64,000 nucleotides of DNA, taken from assembly GCA_027422505.1 (NCBI GenBank), contig JAPQWV010000018.1, positions 17,502,001-17,566,000 of the forward strand, written 5' to 3'. Under the pieces are notes generated by a model, which saw only the letters and a program-made list of their open reading frames with translations, was not told where the DNA came from and did not search any database. This document shows positions 24,937 through 36,540 of this stretch, piece after piece (position 1 is the stretch's first letter; each line of letters opens with the position of its first letter). The translations under genes were made by a program, and so were the position numbers. Source of the stretch: Craterostigma plantagineum (Eukaryota > Streptophyta > Magnoliopsida > Lamiales > Linderniaceae).

Positions 24937-26639
24937 CATTTGCTTGTCCTCAAGTAAATTAGAAGTCAGATAAGGCATCAAATCAGGATAACAGCACGAT
25001 TGTTCGCAAAGTATCATCAAAGCTAGAAAGCACAAAACGGAATCGAGCAAACAATCATGGCCATCACATTAGTGACTTGCACTTGTCGACCTAAACTTCC
25101 TTCGCACTGCCAATCGAGACTCATACCTCAGAGGGATCCGCTCACAATCACTCAGTGTATGGGCTAGCATATAGTGAATCACTCAATTCATGCACTAGTC
25201 TCACCCCTACCATAAAATTGCAGGCTAATCACATCTCTACTATTTAAAGCGGCAAGCATAAATCTGAGGGTCTTTTCGGGGGAAACGGGTCACGTAATCA
25301 TGAAGCGACAAGCATGTATAATGAACACGTAATCTTAGAGCTAGGACACGTACGCGAAAAATATCAAAGAACAAAGTATGATCAAACAGACAGTCACACG
25401 TTTCAGCAGAAGACTCAACTTTCTCGCTCTGAAATCCTAGACTTTTCTGCCCGACCCTCTCGACTCAGTTCCCTTTCATTTTATGCCCTTTCACCTTAGT
25501 TCGCTCTTCTTTTGTGCACTGCTCTTATTCCCTAAAAACATCAAGGTTTGGCTTTTGTCGCAAAGAAATACATCGTCACAGCGAATGCCGTGTACCTAGG
25601 GATACTTATTACCAAAACCTATATCTTGCGAAAGGGTTATAGGCAGGCTTATGAAAGGGATCGGGCCATTTCAGATAACGGTCAAGTAAGGGACGGGTCA
25701 TTTCACGAATAGCAGAGAAGAACATCAAATCATACACTGAAACAGTAACTCTCAAGTTCGACTTCTGCTCTATTCTAATCAATTCAGGTTCATATAATCT
25801 CTGAAGGCTTATTTTGGTCAGTGGCTTTTCTATTCACGAGGCAAGCAAGCGAATAGGCTCAGGCTCAACGTGGTTAACTAAGGGGATTAGTCATGGTAAG
25901 CTAATATGGCCATGGACTTAATTTCTAATGCCCTCATCATTTTCACACTAACGCACCAAAACAGTTTCAATACGTATCATGCAAGCAAGTTCTAGAGAGA
26001 TATAGACTAGGCACGTCACACAGCCAAGAAAAATGAGCATAAACTCGTCAGGCTCAAACTCTCACAACGTAAATGGGTTATGTGCACGAATCTCTCAAAG
26101 CAGTGCTTATCTCGATTCAGGCAGACACGATTCAATCAGTCATGCATATCTTAATTGCTCACAAAATTTCATAAAATGCAGACCAACTCGAGATAAGCGC
26201 AAACAATCATGCCTGATTCAGTAATTCATGCATTTCCAACGAAATTTATAGCTCACGGACACGTCATAAAATTTTTTTTACAAATTTTCACGTAAGTTCT
26301 CAAACTAAATTCCCCTCCCCACACTTTAAGTCTGACGTTGTCCTCAACGTAGAAAGGATAAAAGGGAAGGAAAAAGAGTTTAAAAAGAATGGGACTCCCC
26401 TGACGAGAAATGACGTGGTCGTGAAGTAGTCGTGACTTAGCGCGTGAAGGTCGTGTTATAACCCGTTATGCGTATCCTGGCGCTAGCTAAAGAGAGAGAT
26501 ATACATAAGAGAGTAGTCATAGATTAGCTATAAACATCGTTATAAGCATCAAAGGTAGAAACAAAGTAAAAACACATGCGACTACTCAAGCAAACGAAAT
26601 GTCTTAAAAAGAAAAAAAGAAAATAAATCCCTAAGGTGG
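24937..26639. other. Non-coding 3' region of the Athila-like element
   Basis: This stretch between the 3' ORF and the LTR holds no intact frame; short plus-strand ORFs lack recognisable features. It contains the duplicated polypurine motif (26311-26330). Confidence 0.6.
26311..26330 (-). promoter_or_regulatory. Second polypurine-tract copy
   Basis: The minus strand reads CTTAAAGTGTGGGGAGGGGA. It lies about 1.4 kb upstream (element sense) of the LTR-adjacent tract. Both copies are preceded in element sense by TTGAGGACAA, so a ~35-bp segment rather than only the purine run is duplicated. Confidence 0.6.
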
Positions 26640-28125
26640 TTGCGACGGTTGCCTCGGGTGAAGGAAGGACATCGACTGCTGGGAATACTTGAGCGCCGTG
26701 TCCATGGCTTGTAGGGCCTGGTTGTAGCGGTCTAACTCTTCTTGGTACCGACGGGCTTCCTCGTTCCGTCGCTCGTACTCTTCCTATCGGCACCGAGTCT
26801 CTTCGTTATATCGCCGGGCTTCGTCGTCCCGCTGCAGTGCGTCGGTGTTCATGCGCATCATGTCCTGGCGCAGCGCTTCAAGATCCGCTGTTGACGCGTA
26901 GTGGGCGACGCCGAATGACTCGTCAGGGTGGTAGCCGGAGGAATAGGAAGGCCCGGCGGTCGTGTATGTCTCCACTGGGTAAGGGCCCTCGAGGTAGAGC
27001 TGGTCGGCGGGGACGTCGACGTGGTTCGTCTGGCCACAATACATCTCGTGCCAGACGTACACCTTGTTCGTGCGAGTCCAGGTGGGCGCCTTCACGATCA
27101 TCTTCATCTTTACGAGCATCTCCTCGTTCAAGGGGTGGTGCCCGCCGACTATCTCCATCTCGGGTGCATTTGCTGGCCAAAGGCGTAGTCCCGAACAACC
27201 TTAGTGATGAGTGCTCCCACGACGATCTTCCCATGGCTTCTTGCTTCCGCCTGAGCACTGAAAGCGTGGGCCACCGCCATTCCCAAATGGACCTGTTCGC
27301 CTCGCTGCAGCTTAGTCAGATAGAAGAGGTCACGGAGGGTGATTGCTCCGTGCTACTCGCCCCTCGGTGTGAGCGAGGTCGTGAGGAGGCGGTGGATGTA
27401 GCGCAGTCCTGGGCTCCTGAGCGTGGACGTCTTCGAAGTCTTCGGGCTGAATTCTGGCTCGCCTGGTCGAGCAATGTCAGCCCAACAACCCTGTCGACCT
27501 CCCGGTTGATCAAAGTAGGTCACATAGTGCCGGTGCGGGAATGGCACTGGTACTCCAAGTGCACGGCATAGGTTGTCGACCCTCATTATGTGCTCTTCGT
27601 TGAATGTCCGGAATTTGATCGTCTTCGAAGTCTTCGGGCTGAATTCTGGCTCGCCTGGTCGAGCAATGTCAGCCCAACAACCCTGTCGACCTCCCGGTTG
27701 ATCAAAGTAGGTCACATAGTGCCGGTGCGGGAATGGCACTGGTACTCCAAGTGCACGGCATAGGTTGTCGACCCTCATTATGTGCTCTTCGTTGAATGCC
27801 CGGAATTTGATTTTGTCGTTGCCGTATTCATCGTAGGAGAACGTGGACAAGAATTCCAGGGTGAGCTCCTTGTACACCGGTTCGTCGATGCTCACGAAAG
27901 TGGTCCGTCCGCTGAGGGAGAGGTATTGGGCGACCTGCTGGTCGATGTGGTGCTTCGCCAGCGTATCGTAGTCGATCTGGTCCATGAGGATGAACTCCAA
28001 GACCTTCAGTCTGTTGTTCCGTGCCGTCTGAGCCTCGTCAGTGAATTGACCCATGGCTTCTAGCAGTGTCGGTGGGGGCCCGCGTCGTTTGATGAACGGG
28101 AGAGCGTGAGGCGGGGTCACGCTGA
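26640..28125 (-). pseudogene. 3' ORF of the Athila-like element (ATHILA ORF-type protein), broken
   Basis: The longest open part (28120-27353) has no ATG at its 5' edge; the first ATG is at 28054 (MGQFTDEAQTARNNRLKV). Family-like text includes FILMDQIDYDTLAKHHI, EPVYKELTLEFLSTFSYD and FRAFNEEHIMRVDNLCRALG. This resembles proteins annotated as ATHILA ORF-1 or putative plant transposon protein (from memory). A 64-residue block is duplicated in tandem, in frame. The frame then stops at 27353, and a related C-terminal part continues in other frames (VVGALITKVVRDYAFGQQMHP, then MEIVGGHHPLNEEMLVKMKM from 27158), so there are at least two frameshifts. Its position after integrase is that of an env-like or accessory ORF. 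Function is unknown. Confidence 0.7.
27429..27812 (-). repeat. 192-bp in-frame tandem duplication inside the 3' ORF
   Basis: GTCTTCGAAGTCTTCGGGCT occurs at 27429 and 27621. The two 192-bp units are almost identical and each encodes 64 residues, including NEEHIMRVDNLCRALG and GGRQGCWADIARPGEPEFS. The near-identity means the duplication is young relative to the other decay in the element. Confidence 0.92.
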
Positions 28126-28942
28126 GCGGTGGAGCGGCTTCGACCCATAGTACTTAAAAAAACGTATGTGAGCTCGCGAGAAATAATAGTGTCAATTCAG
28201 CTTGATTCAACCAATAGTAGCGACAAAGATACTTGCATACGCAATAACTCATGAAAAGCTCAAAGTGACATTTTATCGAACACGTGGCGTGCAACCGAAA
28301 TCACCCAATCTAAATCCAAAATTGAACAAGCAAACGTACCCACATAAGTCATAATAGAACTCAAGGCTCTCCAACATCATCAACGTAACAGCTTTTACCA
28401 ACAAATTTCAAAATCCCCAATATGTGAAATTAGGGTTCTTCATAGCAAAGTCGAAATTAATGAAGGAAATCAACAAATTAAGCATATCCAACTTGCTATT
28501 AGCATGTATATCATCATAAACGAGCAAGAACAACACCCAATTAGACCCAATTTCGAAAATCCCCAACTTAAAAAAAACATTAGGGTTCATCAAAATTTCG
28601 AAAATTCGTAGTTGACGGCAACGAATTAAGCATACCCGTAGTAAATATATCATGTAATAAATAATTAAGAGCAAAACATTAACAATTTCGACGAGATTCC
28701 CCAAAATTCGAAATTAATAAGGGTTGAGAGTGAATTCATACCTTGTGGGTTTAACTGGAACAAAAGAGTGTTGGTCGGTGGATTCGCCGGAGGTGGGTCG
28801 CGGTGGTCGGCGATGATGATAGGTGGTAATTGAAGGTGTTTGTGGGGAGGTGATGATTGGGGGAGGAGGAGATCGCGAGGGAAAGGGGGAAAGATAGAGA
28901 AGAAAGGAAAAAAAAGACAATTTTCTACTTAAAATCACGCAG
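28126..28942 (-). other. Leader-like segment between the palindrome array and the 3' ORF
   Basis: In element sense this is a CT-rich tract (about 28925-28830: CTTTTTTTTCCTTTCTTCTC, then CCCCCAATCATCACCTCC) followed by AT-rich sequence down to the ORF. AAG|GTATGA near 28739 is a donor-like site, and TTTTTTTAAG just before the ORF (about 28153) is an acceptor-like site, compatible with a leader intron. No protein of its own is supported. Confidence 0.4.
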
Positions 28943-29230
28943 GTCACGGCCGTGACCTATAGAGGTCTTGGCCGTGACATTGGGCAGAGCCCGTCTCTGT
29001 AATACGTCATGACCGTGACACTCGAGTCATTGGCTGTGACACAATCGCGATTTTTTTTAACCCGTAAGGGTCACGGCCGTGAAGCTTAAGCTTCTGGCCG
29101 TGACAAGGGCAGAAGGTTCCAATGTCGTATGTCACGGCCGTGACTGCTTAAGCCGTTGGCCGTGACAATGGGCAGTGTGCTACTAAAGCTTAGTCACGGC
29201 CGTGACAGCTTAAGCTATTGGCCGTGACCA
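28943..29230. repeat. Tandem array of ~62-bp units with palindrome GTCACGGCCGTGAC
   Basis: Palindromic cores start at 28943, 29006 (degenerate), 29070, 29131 and 29193, giving regular 61-64-bp spacing. Each is followed about 14 bp later by a half site TTGGCCGTGAC. The same kind of array fills the U3 part of both LTRs and the solo LTR. The array lies between the integrase end (29344) and the 3' ORF. Confidence 0.9.
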
Positions 29231-29343
29231 CGCGTTTTGTTTTTTTTGACTAAGCTAATGGCTAAAATATAGACGAGAATACCTGGGTTGCCTCCCAAGA
29301 AGCGCTTACTTTACCGTCTTTAGCCGGACGTCTTTTCGTGCGC

Positions 29344-30600
29344 TCAAGTTTGGAAGTCCAGGTAGAGCACTTCCTTTTCGCTCGCGTCTTCCTCGCCTGC
29401 GTGATAGTGCTTCAACCTGTGGCCGTTCACCTTCAAGGTACCCTGCTCCATACCTGAAATCTCAACAGTACCATAAGGAAAAACACGGGTAACAGTGAAC
29501 GGTCCCGACCAACATGATCTAAGTTTTCCGAGAAAAAGTCTAAGTCGAGAGTTAAAAAGAAGGACTTGGTCCCCTTCCTGAAACTCTCGTCTTTGCCTAA
29601 TCTTTTTATCATGATAGGCTTTGGAGCGTTCCTTATACATGCGAGCGTTATCGTAAGCCGATAAACTCCAATCGTCTAACTCGTTGATTGGAGTTGCCGC
29701 TTTCCGCAGGCGTTCCCCAAATCAAGATTCAATGACGTAATTTCCCAATAGGCCTTATGCTCTATTTCTACGGGGAGGTGACATGCCTTTCCATAGACTA
29801 GTCTATACGTTGTAGTGCCTATAGGTGTCTTATATGCTGTCCTATATGCCCAAAGTGCATCATTCAATTTATTTGCCCACTCCCTACGGTTCTCCTCTAT
29901 GGTTTTTTCTAAAATGCGTTTCAACTCACGATTCACTACTTCGACCTGACCGCTAGCTTGGGGGTGGTATGGGGTGGATAGACTGTGTCGAACACCATAA
30001 CGTTCTAACGTGCGTGCAAATTGGGTGTTACAAAAGTGTGTACATCTATCACTAATAATGCACCTAGGCGTTCCAAAACGTGAAAACAATGCTCGAAGAA
30101 ATCTAACGACTACCCTAGCGTTGTTCGTGGGTAAGGCTTGCGCCTCGGCCCACTTAGACACATAATCGGCAACAACTAGGATGTACTTATTATTGTACGA
30201 GCTAGGAAACGAACCCATAAAATCTATACCCCACACATATTTCACATACCAAAATGAAATTCTGGGGCATTTCGTCGCGTTTAGAGAGATTACATGCGCG
30301 CTGACACTGATCACAAGTGTCAACGTACCTTTGGGCGTCTTTGAAGATCGTGGGCCAGTAGAATCCGCTTTCTAACACCTTCTGAGCGGTTCTGTTGGCT
30401 GCAAAGTGCCCTCCGATCGGTCTGTTGTGGCAATGCCTAAGGATCTGCGTCGTTTCTGGAGCAGGCACGCATCGTCGTATCACTTGATCTGCACATCGCC
30501 TGAAAAGATATGGGTCTTCCCAAAAGTAGTACCTCAAATCAGAAAAGAATTTCTTCTTTTACTGACTAGTGTACTCCTTTGGTAGGGACCCTCGCAACAA
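29344..30600 (-). pseudogene. Integrase of the Athila-like element
   Basis: The zinc-binding part is [19 protein letters not shown] and [12 protein letters not shown] (HHCC). The core has [32 protein letters not shown] and [15 protein letters not shown], giving the D, D and E positions. The usual SDxGTH is SDRCTH here. The C-terminal part has KLRSCWSGPFTVTRVFPYG. The reading is split over several frames (30537-30202, 30323-29676, 29640-29344), so it is not translatable as one protein. Integrase normally joins the cDNA to host DNA. Confidence 0.85.
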
Positions 30601-30629
30601 GATAGTTAGCGTAATTTCAAACCAGGGAG

Positions 30630-32085
30630 TGTCGTCACTTACCACCTGTATCGAGTAAAGATGCTCGTCTGGGACGGCCTTCCGTCCTTGCTGTAAATTT
30701 CGAACTCTTTTAGTCTAGAGAGGTGATCCGCCGCCAAGTTTTCGGCACCCTTCTTGTCCTGGATCTCTATATCAAATTCTTGAAGCAATAGGATCCATTG
30801 GATCAATCGAGGCTTCGCATCTGGCTTTGCTAACAGATACTTAAGAGCAGAGTGGTTAGTAAAAACAATAACCTTGGATAGGATGAGATATGACATGAAC
30901 TTGTCGAAAGCGAACACGACGGCCAACAGCTCCTTTTAGTGGTCGTGTAATTGGCCTGGGCTGCGTCTAGCGTCTTAATCGCGTAGTAGATTGGCCTGAA
31001 AAGGTTGTCCTTACGCTGCCCTAGCACGGCCCCAACTGCATAGTCACTAGCATCACACATTAGTTCAAAGGGCAGCCCCCAGTTGGGGGCGACTATAATA
31101 GGTGCTGCGATAAGTCGCTCCTTAAGTAAATTAAAAGCATGCAGGCACTCGTCATTAAAATCAAACGGGGCATCTTTTTCTAGCAACCTAGACATGGGTC
31201 TTGCAATCTTAAAAAAATCTTTAATAAACCTATGATAAAACCTAGCATGTCCTAGAAAGCTTCTAATCGACTTCACGTTCGAGGGGACAGGCAATTTTTC
31301 TATCGTCTCCAACTTAGCTCGGTCCACTTCGATTCCTTTAGAGGAGATCTTGTGACCGAGAACTATACCCTCTCGAACCATGAAGTGGCACTTTTCCCAA
31401 TTAAGTGCCAAGTTCGTTTCCTCCATCGTGCGAGTACGAGCTTCAAATTAGACAGGCATGTATCAAATGACGACCCAAAAATAGAAAAATCGTCCATAAA
31501 TACCTCCATTACCTCACCTACCAGTTCGTCGAATATGGCCATCATGCATCGTTGGAAGGTGGCTGGGGCATTGCAGAGACTGAACGGCACCCTTCGGTAC
31601 GCGAACGTCCCGAACGGGCTAGTGAACGTGGTCTTTTCCTGGTCCTCGGGTGCTATTGGGATCTGTAGATAACCTGACAAACCATAGAGAAAACAGTAAA
31701 AATGAGTGACCGGCTAACTTTCTAACATTTGGTCAATAAACGATAAAGGGAACTGATCCTTTCGCGTGGCATCGTTCAACTTCCTGTAGTCGATGCAGAC
31801 GCGCCATCCGGTCACGGTCCTCGTCGGGATTAGTTCGTTCTTGTCGTTGGTGACGACCGTCATGCCTCCCTTATTTGGGACCACTTGGACCGGACTGACC
31901 CATGCGCTGTTTGAAATGGGATAGATCATCTCCGCGTCTAGTAGCTTGATCACCTCCTTCTTGACAACGTTGGATTGAGGTGCCTTTGACGTTGAGCGAC
32001 CGGCTTGAAGTTGTCCTCCATGAGGATCTTGTGCGTGCAGTAGCTCGGGTTGATACCCCTTATGTCGGATATCTTCCACGCAAAG
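30630..32085 (-). pseudogene. Reverse transcriptase and RNase H of the Athila-like element
   Basis: RT motifs in order: VVPNKGGMTVV, TGWRVCIDYRKLNDATRKDQFPL, SGYLQIPIAPEDQEKTTFT, FGTFAYRRVPFSLCNAPATF, EVFMDDFSIFG (the YxDD-type box is FMDD) and GIVLGHKISSKGIEVD. RNase H and connection text follows: [31 protein letters not shown] and LADHLSRL. Frame changes occur near 31700, 31430 and 30930. The region copies genomic RNA into DNA in an active element; this copy is dead. Confidence 0.88.
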
Positions 32086-32469
32086 CCTTTTTGTGTGCTT
32101 TCAACACGTCTAAGAGCTGGTCCTTCTGTCCATCGTAGAGGCTCGATGAGATGATGACTGGCAGCCCTCCGTTGCTGCCAAGGAACGCGTACTCGAGGTG
32201 GTCGGGCAGCGGCTTCAATTCTAGGACTGGTGGCTCCTCGACTGAGCTTTTTTCCTTGTCCTCTTCGCTGCTCTCGTCGATGGCTGTAATAGGCTCGTCG
32301 ACCTCCTCCCCACACTCGTCGATACATAACCATTCTGGTGTCTTCCTCGCTAAGAACATGTGATAGACCTTGCACAGAAAAGAGAAAGTCATGCTCAAAA
32401 GTGTCTAAATAGTAACACTTATCGTCATACTCATTACTTTTTTTCATCGAATCTGTCATACTAAATGTA

Positions 32470-32990
32470 ACTTTTTTCTGCATCTACTCTTAAAGTTAAT
32501 GTACCATTCCTAACGTCTATCATGGTTTCTCCTGTGGCTAAGAATGGTCTACCTAATATCAACGGGACATTCTCATCCTCCTCCATGTCTAAAATAACGA
32601 AATCAGCAGGAATTTCGAACTTATCCACTTTAACTAAAACATCCTCTATAACACCTCAAGGATACTTCAACGATCTATCGGCTAACAACAGACTCATCCT
32701 AGTGGGTCGTGGCTCACCTAATCCTAAGCGTTTAAACATGGAATATGGCATTAATTTAATGCTAGCACCTAGGTCAGCTAACGCACGCTCAACAACTAAA
32801 TCTCCTATAAGACAGGGAATAGTAAAACTCCCTGGGTCCTTAAGCTTCTTAGGAATCTTGCTTTGGAGTATCGCCGAGCACTCTCCTCTCAGACATACGG
32901 TGGAGACATGTTCGAGCTTCCTTCTGTTTGTCAGCAGGTCCTTCAAGAACTTGGCAAAGCTGGGCATCTGCGTAATAGCTTCAACAAACG
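32470..32990 (-). pseudogene. Aspartic protease region of the Athila-like element
   Basis: PCLIGDLVVERALADLGASIKLMPYSMF contains the retroviral-type active site ADLGAS. Downstream in another stretch, FEIPADFVILDMEEDENVPLILGRPFLATG is the typical second half of the domain. A stop separates them near 32656. It follows gag directly and precedes RT, the standard order. Confidence 0.8.
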
Positions 32991-34640
32991 GTAAGTTAAT
33001 ATGCAATTCCTTACACATACCCATAAATTTACCGAACTGTGCCTCGTCCTTGTCCTTCTTCAGTCGAGCCGGGTAAGGAATCTTCGGTTGGTATGGCTTC
33101 ACCGGTGGTCGCTCGATCTCCTTCGCCTTTTCTTTCTCGGGCTCGACCTTCTCCTTCTCGGCTTCGGCCTTCTCGACATCGTCGCCTCTGATCTCCTCCA
33201 CTTCGGGCTCGTCGTAGCTCTCAAAGTTGGCGTTCTCCTTCGCCTTCTTCTTGGCGGGCACTTCCTGCAATTCTCGTCCATTCCTCAAAGTCACTGCTTT
33301 GCAGTACTCCTTTGGATTCGGCTCAGTGTAGCTTGGGAGTGATCCGCGAGTACACCCCGCCAGTTGTTTCGCCATCTGGCCCACTTGTTGCTCCATCTTC
33401 TTGAGTGAGGCGTCCGTGTTCTGGGCACGCACGTCGTTCGCCTCCATGTACTCCTCCATCTTCGACATTCGGCTTTCGTGGGCTGTGGTGGTTTCGCTGA
33501 AATTGATGAGGAGTGGCTTGATCATGTCCTTCATCTCCCTCATATCGTCAGATCCTCTGGCGGGTGCGTTCTGATATTGGCGTGGCGCCCCGTTTTGGAA
33601 ATCGGATGGCCTGGGCTGAAAACCGGACGGTCCTTGCCCCTGGTGGTTCTGATTCCCGTACGCCAGGTTGGGGTGTGCTCGAGGTTGGAAGCTTCGTTGG
33701 CCGCCTTGGTAATTCCCCATGTAGTCTACGTGCTCCAGCGATTGCCCAAGTTGGCATTCAGATATTTCGTGGGCTGCGCCACAGATCCCCACAATGGCAC
33801 GTATGGTGTGTGCTGCGTTGGTGCGGTGGTCGCGTTCACCGGCTGAGTCTGCCAGGATTTCGAGAGTAGTGCGCCGATGTTGTCTGCAACTGAGAGTTTG
33901 TCGCAGCGATCTGTTGCTGAAGCGCCTCGAACTTGGCGTTTGTAGCCGTCTCCTCGCTCACTCCGAATACGCCTGGTGACTTCATCCTCGTATTGCCCCT
34001 CATGAAACTGTTCCTCGAGTAGTCCTCAATCAAATTCCAGGCGTCGGTCGCATTGAGCTTCATGAGCCCTCCTCCTGTGGATCCGTCTAACATATGGACA
34101 GTCTGGTCGTTGAGCCCCTCGTGGAATCGGTTGATCTGGGCTGCCTTCGACATCCCGTGCTGTGGGCACCTCTTTAATAGTGCCTTGCCTCGTACAGATT
34201 TCTGAGTCCTTCTGGTGGAAAAGAGAGATCTATGTCTTCAACCTTAGCACCTTTGAGAACAGGAAGTAGTGATTAATGAAAGCGGCTCTCATCTCCTCCC
34301 AGGTAGTGATCGATCTGGGCGGCAACATGTCCAATCAGTCCTTCGCCCTGAACTTGAGCGAGAACGGAAACAGCATCAACTTGATCGCATCGCCCGGGAC
34401 CCCGTTGATCTTGATGGTGTCAGTCACCGTCAAGAATGCCTTCAGATGGGAATAGGGGTCGTCGTTGGGGTTGCCCTCAAACTGGGCCGTCTGGAAGATC
34501 ATCTGAAGCCAAGAGTGCTTCAGCTCGAAATTGTTGTTCTCGATCGGCGGGATGATAATCGCCGACTCAGTACCGCCTAGCGCGGCATTCTTAAGGAGAT
34601 CTTGAAGTGATGGCTCCACTCGTGGACGGGCACTCTGTGG
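32990..34640 (-). pseudogene. gag of the Athila-like element
   Basis: The capsid-like part begins MEPSLQDLLKNAALGG and contains FELKHSWLQMIFQTAQFEGNPNDDPYSHL. The frame stops at 34335 where a TGA replaces the Trp expected after FRAKD. It resumes as LIEDYSRNSFMRGN. GICGAAHEISEC is a zinc-knuckle relic with the first Cys missing. A Lys/Glu-rich linker (KAEAEKEKVEPEKEKAKEIE) precedes the protease. Gag forms the particle in active relatives. Confidence 0.8.
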
Positions 34641-35069
34641 TCCGCCATTTCTACTTCTGTGTAGGGACTATCTACGGCTATCTCTACACGAGAATTTTGG
34701 GTCGACTCCTGCGAACTGTCCTCTGAATAGCTAACTAGATGGTCCTGAGAGCTAGTGGAAGCTCATTCGGTGTTGTACTTGAGTTTCCTTCGTAACTTCC
34801 GCTCGAAATCTGGGTCTGCGTCAACGATGGGACCCGATGGATGGCTTCGGGTCATTCACCGCTGATTCGTACCTTCAAGAAGCTAAATTGAAAATTAGCG
34901 AAGAAATAAATAACAACATCGAAGAGATAACGATACTAATAATGATGTAGGAAAAACAAATAACACAAATAACACAAATAACGCAAATAGTACCAAAAAA
35001 CGAGAACTAAGAAAAACGTCAAATAAAGTGGCTAAAGTACCGAACTAGGTGTTCCTAATATCAATTTAT

Positions 35070-35087
35070 TCCCCGGCAACGGCGCCA
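35070..35087 (-). promoter_or_regulatory. Primer-binding site, tRNA-Asp type
   Basis: The minus strand reads TGGCGCCGTTGCCGGGGA, complementary to the 3' end of plant tRNA-Asp. It lies 6 bp inside the LTR at 35094, which fixes the element orientation as minus. Confidence 0.85.
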
Positions 35088-35093
35088 AAAACT

Positions 35094-36535
35094 TGATCGA
35101 CACGTGGTGTGTGAATGAAAAGTGTGACAAGTAATAATTAAAACGAATACCTAATTACTATCACTGACGTGCGATAGACAGTGGACCTATCGTGTGTAGT
35201 GCAGTAAAATGAGTAAACGAATATAGAACACAAGGAATAGATTAAGTACTATTAGTGACTTATCGACTCGATATTTAGCCTAAATAAAATAAGCAGATGG
35301 TTTTGCGAATTATCTTAGCAGATTACTCCAAAATCAACTAAAGATTCAAAGAACACGCTTAAAACTGGTAAGAAAATTTCAGATGATAAAGATGCGCTCG
35401 AGATTCGAATCCCGCTAGGTGTGATCGCCTAAGACAATGAAATATCGTGCCTACGTGATTCTTGACTAGATCGCAGTAATTTTCCTACCCGCTCATGAGT
35501 TTGCTGTCACCCTAAACGCTCGCGGGGATCTAAGATTTATCAATTTCTAAAGGCGAGGATCAAGTATTTGCTTTCGCCCTATACTCGAAACGTTGTTTAG
35601 CTGTCGCCCTAAACGTTTTTCCACACGATCACTTTAACACATAGACATATTAAAGTGACGAAACAATTTCATAGATTGATAAATAGTCAGAAAAACGAGT
35701 CACGATAAACACATGTCTTAATAACGAAATAACCTAGCATTCATCTAATCCCAAACACATAGGGATTTTAGCTACTCACTAGACTGGAAAACAACGAAAG
35801 AAGTAAGAAACGAAGAATAAAAACTCCTGATCTTGAATACTGATGGTCTGGGGTGGTAGCGCGGATGATGTTTAGTTCTTCGTTCAATTGGGCGTGATTG
35901 CGACGTTGGTCCGTCTCTTGCGCTCCGGGACGCAATTCTGTGTTCCCAAGGGCTCTTTTTCGTCTCTTGAGTGATTAGAGTTGATATCTGGTAAGTCTTC
36001 TCTTTCTGCGTCGACTTTGGGCTTTTATACGGATTTTCGTAACGGTCACGGCCTGGGACATGGGCCGTCACGGCCGTGACCATCACCGACTCAACTCCCT
36101 ATTCTCGCTGTCAAGTGTCACGGCCAAGTGCATGGGAGGTCACGGCCATGACCAACTTCAGCCCAACTCTCTGCCGAACGTCACGGGCTGGTGCATTACT
36201 CGTCACGGCCGGGACGACGGCCAGTGAATCTTCTAGCCTTTCTTTCCTACGTCACGGCCAGGTGCACTGGGTGTCACGGCCGTGACCATGGGCGGTGTTA
36301 GGTTCTGGCGGATGTCACGGCCTCGTGCACAAGGTGTCACGGCCGTGACCGGTTGCAGTGTTCGTCTTCTTTGCTTCGTTTTGCCTCGTTTTCGCTCCTT
36401 TTCGCCCGAAACTCGTCCTAAGCTCTTCAATAATGAAATAAGTGTAAATATGACGAACAAACACATAAATGATTGCTAGTGCTCTATTATATCCCAATTA
36501 AACACTACGATAAATGCATTGAAATACGTTTATCA
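35094..36535 (-). repeat. 5' LTR (element sense) of the Athila-like element
   Basis: In plus orientation it begins TGATCGACACGTGG and ends ATACGTTTATCA. In element sense it starts at 36535. Tandem palindromic units fill about 36350-36040 (cores near 36068, 36273 and 36335, with degenerate units between). A TATA box (TATAAAAG, minus, 36022-36029) follows immediately. This places the array directly upstream of the core promoter in U3. Confidence 0.9.
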
Positions 36536-36540
36536 ACTAA

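Larger units (their letters stand above)
23515..36535 (-). mobile_element. Athila-like Ty3/gypsy LTR retrotransposon, 13.0 kb, degenerate
   Basis: Two LTRs (23515-24919 and 35094-36535) with TG..CA ends are bounded by a perfect ACTAA duplication. In element sense (minus strand) the order is LTR, tRNA-Asp-type primer site, gag, protease, reverse transcriptase, RNase H, integrase, a palindromic tandem array, a further ORF, two polypurine tracts, LTR. This order, the long LTRs, the primer site and the extra 3' ORF point to the Athila lineage. Coding regions are interrupted by stops and frameshifts, so the copy is not autonomous. It inserted into the 885-bp higher-order repeat array. A solo LTR of the same family is at 47089-48710. 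Confidence 0.92.

Noticed and set aside
26837..27571. Plus-strand 244-aa ORF, Arg-rich
   Set aside because: It is the antisense of the GC-rich broken 3' ORF of the Athila-like element; composition is Arg/Ser-rich with no domain.
28714..28947. Minus-strand 77-aa Ser/Pro-rich ORF between the palindrome array and the 3' ORF
   Set aside because: Low complexity produced by a CT-rich tract; better explained as a leader.
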